A stretch of DNA of 64,000 nt. Source: Maridesulfovibrio ferrireducens (GTDB lineage Bacteria > Desulfobacterota > Desulfovibrionia > Desulfovibrionales > Desulfovibrionaceae). The stretch spans positions 62,001-126,000 of the forward strand of contig NZ_JAEINN010000003.1 of NCBI RefSeq assembly GCF_016342405.1. Reading direction: 5' to 3'. The translations under genes were made by a program, and so were the position numbers. This document shows positions 61,981 through 64,000 of this stretch, piece after piece. The notes below the pieces were generated by a model. It worked only from the letters and a program-made list of their open reading frames with translations, did no database searches and was not told the origin of the DNA. Each line of letters begins with the position of its first letter. Positions within the stretch are counted from its first letter, which is position 1.

Positions 61981-63183
61981 ATGACTAAATATGAATCTCT
62001 TGTTGAAAACACAAAAAAATCCATCTGCAACACTTACGGCAGATATCCTGTTGATATAACCAAAGCCAAAGGAAGCAGGCTCTGGGATCTCGAAGGACGT
62101 GAATACATCGATCTGCTTTCCGGCATATCAGTTGTAAACTTGGGACATTGCCGTGAAGATCTTGCTGACGTAATGGCCGAGCAGGCTCGCAAGCTGGTAC
62201 ATGTCAGCAACCTTTTCTATCAGGAAGAACAAGTCGAATGCGCTGAAAAACTTCTTGCAACATGCGATGCGGACAAAGTGTTCTTCTCCAACTCAGGAGC
62301 TGAAGCCAACGAAGCCGCAATCAAACTTGCCAGAAAATATATGCGCACGGTTAAAAACAGAGATGCTTATGAGATTATTACTCTCGAAGGTTCTTTTCAC
62401 GGCAGAACTCTGGCAACATTGACGGCCACCGGTCAGACCGGTCCGATCAAAAACGGCTTCTCGCCTCTTCCGGAAGGATTTTCCTCTGTACCTGTGGGCA
62501 ATATTGAAGCCATGTCCGCGGCAGTATCAGGCAAAACAGCAGCTATCATGGTCGAAATGGTTCAGGGAGAAGGCGGTATTAAGCCTCTCGCTCACGACTA
62601 TGTACAAGAAATTGTAGCTTTGGTTAAAGAAAAAGATATTCTACTTATAGTTGATGAAGTTCAATCCGGACTATGCCGGACCGGTAAATGGTGGGCTCAT
62701 CAGCATTATGGAATTACACCCGATATCTTCACCTCCGCGAAAGCTCTTGCCAATGGACTCCCTATGGGAGCAATGCTTGCCACTGATGAAGTTGCAAAAG
62801 GATTTACTCCCGGAAGCCACGCAACAACATTCGGCGGCAGCGCACTTGTTTCCAAAGTTTCTTCCAAGGTTCTCGACATAATGACCGAAGAAAAACTGGC
62901 TGACAGGGCCGCAGAAATGGGTGATTTTTTTATCAGTGAGGCTCTTAAACTCAAAGACAAATATCCAGGAAAGATTGTATCTGTCAGAGGTCTTGGTTTA
63001 ATGCTTGGAATTGAACTCGGATTTGACGGCAATGAAGTGTTTTCAAAACTTCGTGATAAAGGATTTATACTTAACCTCACGAAGGGAATCATCTTAAGAC
63101 TTCTGCCCGCACTTACCATTGAGCGTGCAGATCTCGTATCTTTCCTTAATACTCTTGATGAAATATTAGCTGAAATGGATTAA
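61981..63183 (+). CDS. argD: Acetylornithine aminotransferase
   Basis: A 400-aa class III aminotransferase. FSNSGAEANEAAIKLARKY (about 101-119), FHGRTLATLTATGQ, LLIVDEVQSGLCRTGKWWA and the PLP lysine in FTSAKALANGLPMG identify ArgD-type enzymes. It catalyses the N-acetylornithine/2-oxoglutarate step of arginine synthesis. I start at ATG 61981; a longer frame would overlap dut. Other omega-amino acid aminotransferases look similar, so the exact substrate is likely but not certain. Confidence 0.92.
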   Translation: MTKYESLVENTKKSICNTYGRYPVDITKAKGSRLWDLEGREYIDLLSGISVVNLGHCREDLADVMAEQARKLVHVSNLFYQEEQVECAEKLLATCDADKVFFSNSGAEANEAAIKLARKYMRTVKNRDAYEIITLEGSFHGRTLATLTATGQTGPIKNGFSPLPEGFSSVPVGNIEAMSAAVSGKTAAIMVEMVQGEGGIKPLAHDYVQEIVALVKEKDILLIVDEVQSGLCRTGKWWAHQHYGITPDIFTSAKALANGLPMGAMLATDEVAKGFTPGSHATTFGGSALVSKVSSKVLDIMTEEKLADRAAEMGDFFISEALKLKDKYPGKIVSVRGLGLMLGIELGFDGNEVFSKLRDKGFILNLTKGIILRLLPALTIERADLVSFLNTLDEILAEMD

Positions 63184-63253
63184 TGCGACTTGACCATCAT
63201 TCTACCCAAACTTATCTTTATAGTATAAGATAAGAAAAACTGGAGAGACAGAA

Positions 63254-63460
63254 ATGGATACAATCGCCCTTTCCATCCCTGTAGAGGGAGGCGTTCAAGA
63301 CACCTCCTTTATACCTGCGACCAATACAGAGCGGACTGACGTTGCTAATGATATGCACGGCCCTGCACTAAGGGCTCATGAAGCAGATCTTGCAAAAGAG
63401 GCTACCTCACTTATGAACAGAGTGACCGGAAAAGGAACTATAATAGACCAGATGATATAG
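63254..63460 (+). CDS. Small hypothetical protein, 68 aa
   Basis: A 68-aa acidic soluble protein (MDTIALSIPVEGG...) with no motif I can name. It has a plausible RBS (TGGAGAGACAG before ATG), is preceded by a 70-bp gap after argD and is followed by a strong terminator, which supports a real gene. The first ~20 residues are hydrophobic/neutral but not a signal peptide. Function unknown. Confidence 0.6.
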   Translation: MDTIALSIPVEGGVQDTSFIPATNTERTDVANDMHGPALRAHEADLAKEATSLMNRVTGKGTIIDQMI

Positions 63461-63476
63461 ATCTAAATCCTGAAAA

Positions 63477-63532
63477 ACAAAAAGCCCAAGGACAAAACGT
63501 ATGTTTCATACGTGAGTATTTGGGCTTTTTTG
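63477..63532 (+). terminator. Terminator with two nested stems
   Basis: AAAGCCCAA pairs with TTGGGCTTT; the loop contains a second hairpin, ACGTATG/CATACGT. A T-run follows (63526-63531). It closes the 63254 gene before prmA. Confidence 0.85.
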
Positions 63533-63572
63533 CAGCACAAAATATATCTTAACAACAAAATAAGGCGACTAA

Positions 63573-64000
63573 ATGTCTACACTTCTTAAAATTCAATTCA
63601 CACTGCCTGATACAGAAATTGCCGAGTGTCAGGTCTATCTTTCCGGAAGAGTTGCTCATGGATGGGAAGAAGAACCGCTTGATGATGACAGTATTTTTTA
63701 CACCATACATCTTGAAGATCATCCTCTGGGAACAGAGATAGTTGAGGAGATAAAAAAACGGTGGCCCGAAGCGGGATGTATCCACGAAGAAATTGAAGCC
63801 GAAAACTGGGGACTTGCCTGGAAAGAGTTTTTCGTACCAATCGTATGTGGAGACATGTTTGAAATTTTGCCGCCGTGGTTGATGGACACCAAAACCGAAG
63901 GGCTGATGCATATCGTTATTGAGCCTAAAATGGCCTTCGGTACAGGTAGTCACCCGACGACCGCTCTTTGCCTTGAATTAATCAGTAAACTATTTCGTGA
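63573..64000 (+). CDS. prmA: Ribosomal protein L11 methyltransferase, N-terminal part
   Basis: About 142 codons are in the window; the gene runs off the right edge. The N-terminal substrate-recognition domain (IEAENWGLAWKEFFVPI near 74-90) is followed by the start of the AdoMet domain, where EPKMAFGTGSHPTTALCLEL is the diagnostic PrmA motif. The enzyme trimethylates several residues of ribosomal protein L11. ATG 63573 follows AAGGCGACTAA. Confidence 0.92.
   Translation, partial: MSTLLKIQFTLPDTEIAECQVYLSGRVAHGWEEEPLDDDSIFYTIHLEDHPLGTEIVEEIKKRWPEAGCIHEEIEAENWGLAWKEFFVPIVCGDMFEILPPWLMDTKTEGLMHIVIEPKMAFGTGSHPTTALCLELISKLFR

Noticed and set aside
1-64000. CRISPR arrays, tRNA or rRNA genes, transposases, phage genes
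   Set aside because: I saw no regular spaced repeats, no cloverleaf or rRNA-like stretch, and no recombinase or phage motifs; a tRNA scan was not possible.

Overview
The window looks like chromosomal DNA of a marine, AT-leaning sulfate reducer of the Desulfovibrionaceae (Maridesulfovibrio/Desulfovibrio type). Grounds: an rnf operon led by a decaheme cytochrome c, an aldehyde ferredoxin oxidoreductase, stand-alone ferredoxin/flavin oxidoreductases, several two-component and c-di-GMP proteins, and Gram-negative envelope genes (MltA, SecDF-YajC, lipoproteins). The assignment is inference from gene content; there is no rRNA. I see no tRNA, CRISPR array, insertion sequence or prophage.

Layout. 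1-9893: a + strand operon with an FtsX-type permease end, its ATPase, a 1624-aa inactive-looking M28/FtsX fusion and two OPT-like membrane proteins (DUF6785/6784 type). 10031-18688: a PqqD-like protein with an unknown partner, a MerR-type regulator, a structured intergenic RNA candidate, an HD-GYP protein without its HD pair, an Hpt protein, a Tim44-like protein, a response regulator, an HD phosphohydrolase and a thioredoxin-reductase-like flavoprotein. 18803-26745: a HAD-like lipoprotein lacking its nucleophile, then cytochrome-rnfCDGEAB. 26768-35883: coiled-coil proteins, zinc ribbon, MBL hydrolase, MltA, a 5'-nucleotidase-like protein, AI-2E-type exporter and a hybrid kinase. 36055-41580: two divergent polar amino acid ABC importers, each with a terminator between the binding-protein gene and the permease gene. 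41593-49798: PilZ protein, sensor kinase, STAS protein, nucleoside-recognition protein, ridA, trmL, rfbB-rfbD and a membrane polyferredoxin. 49822-61261 (mostly - strand): aldehyde ferredoxin oxidoreductase with a well-formed promoter, yajC-secD-secF, a ferredoxin/FAD protein paired with an internally shortened glutamate-synthase-like protein, a secreted nuclease and glucan phosphorylase. 61470-64000: dut, argD, a small protein and the start of prmA.

Most notable. The Rnf complex appears rewired. RnfC has lost the glycine-rich FMN/NADH loop and the conserved segments around it, while RnfB carries a complete GltD-like FAD/NAD(P) module. Together these suggest that pyridine nucleotide is handled by RnfB instead of RnfC. 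A second theme is several apparent pseudo-enzymes whose folds persist without key catalytic residues (M28, HD-GYP, HAD phosphatase, 5'-nucleotidase, a terminal Hpt). Other leads are the first operon as a possible undescribed envelope transport system, a three-way-junction RNA before the HD-GYP gene, a ~100-nt sRNA candidate near 55.5 kb, and a promoter with two helically phased direct repeats before the aldehyde oxidoreductase gene.

All calls come from reading the sequence by eye. Family names rest on recognised motifs; no database or folding search was run.
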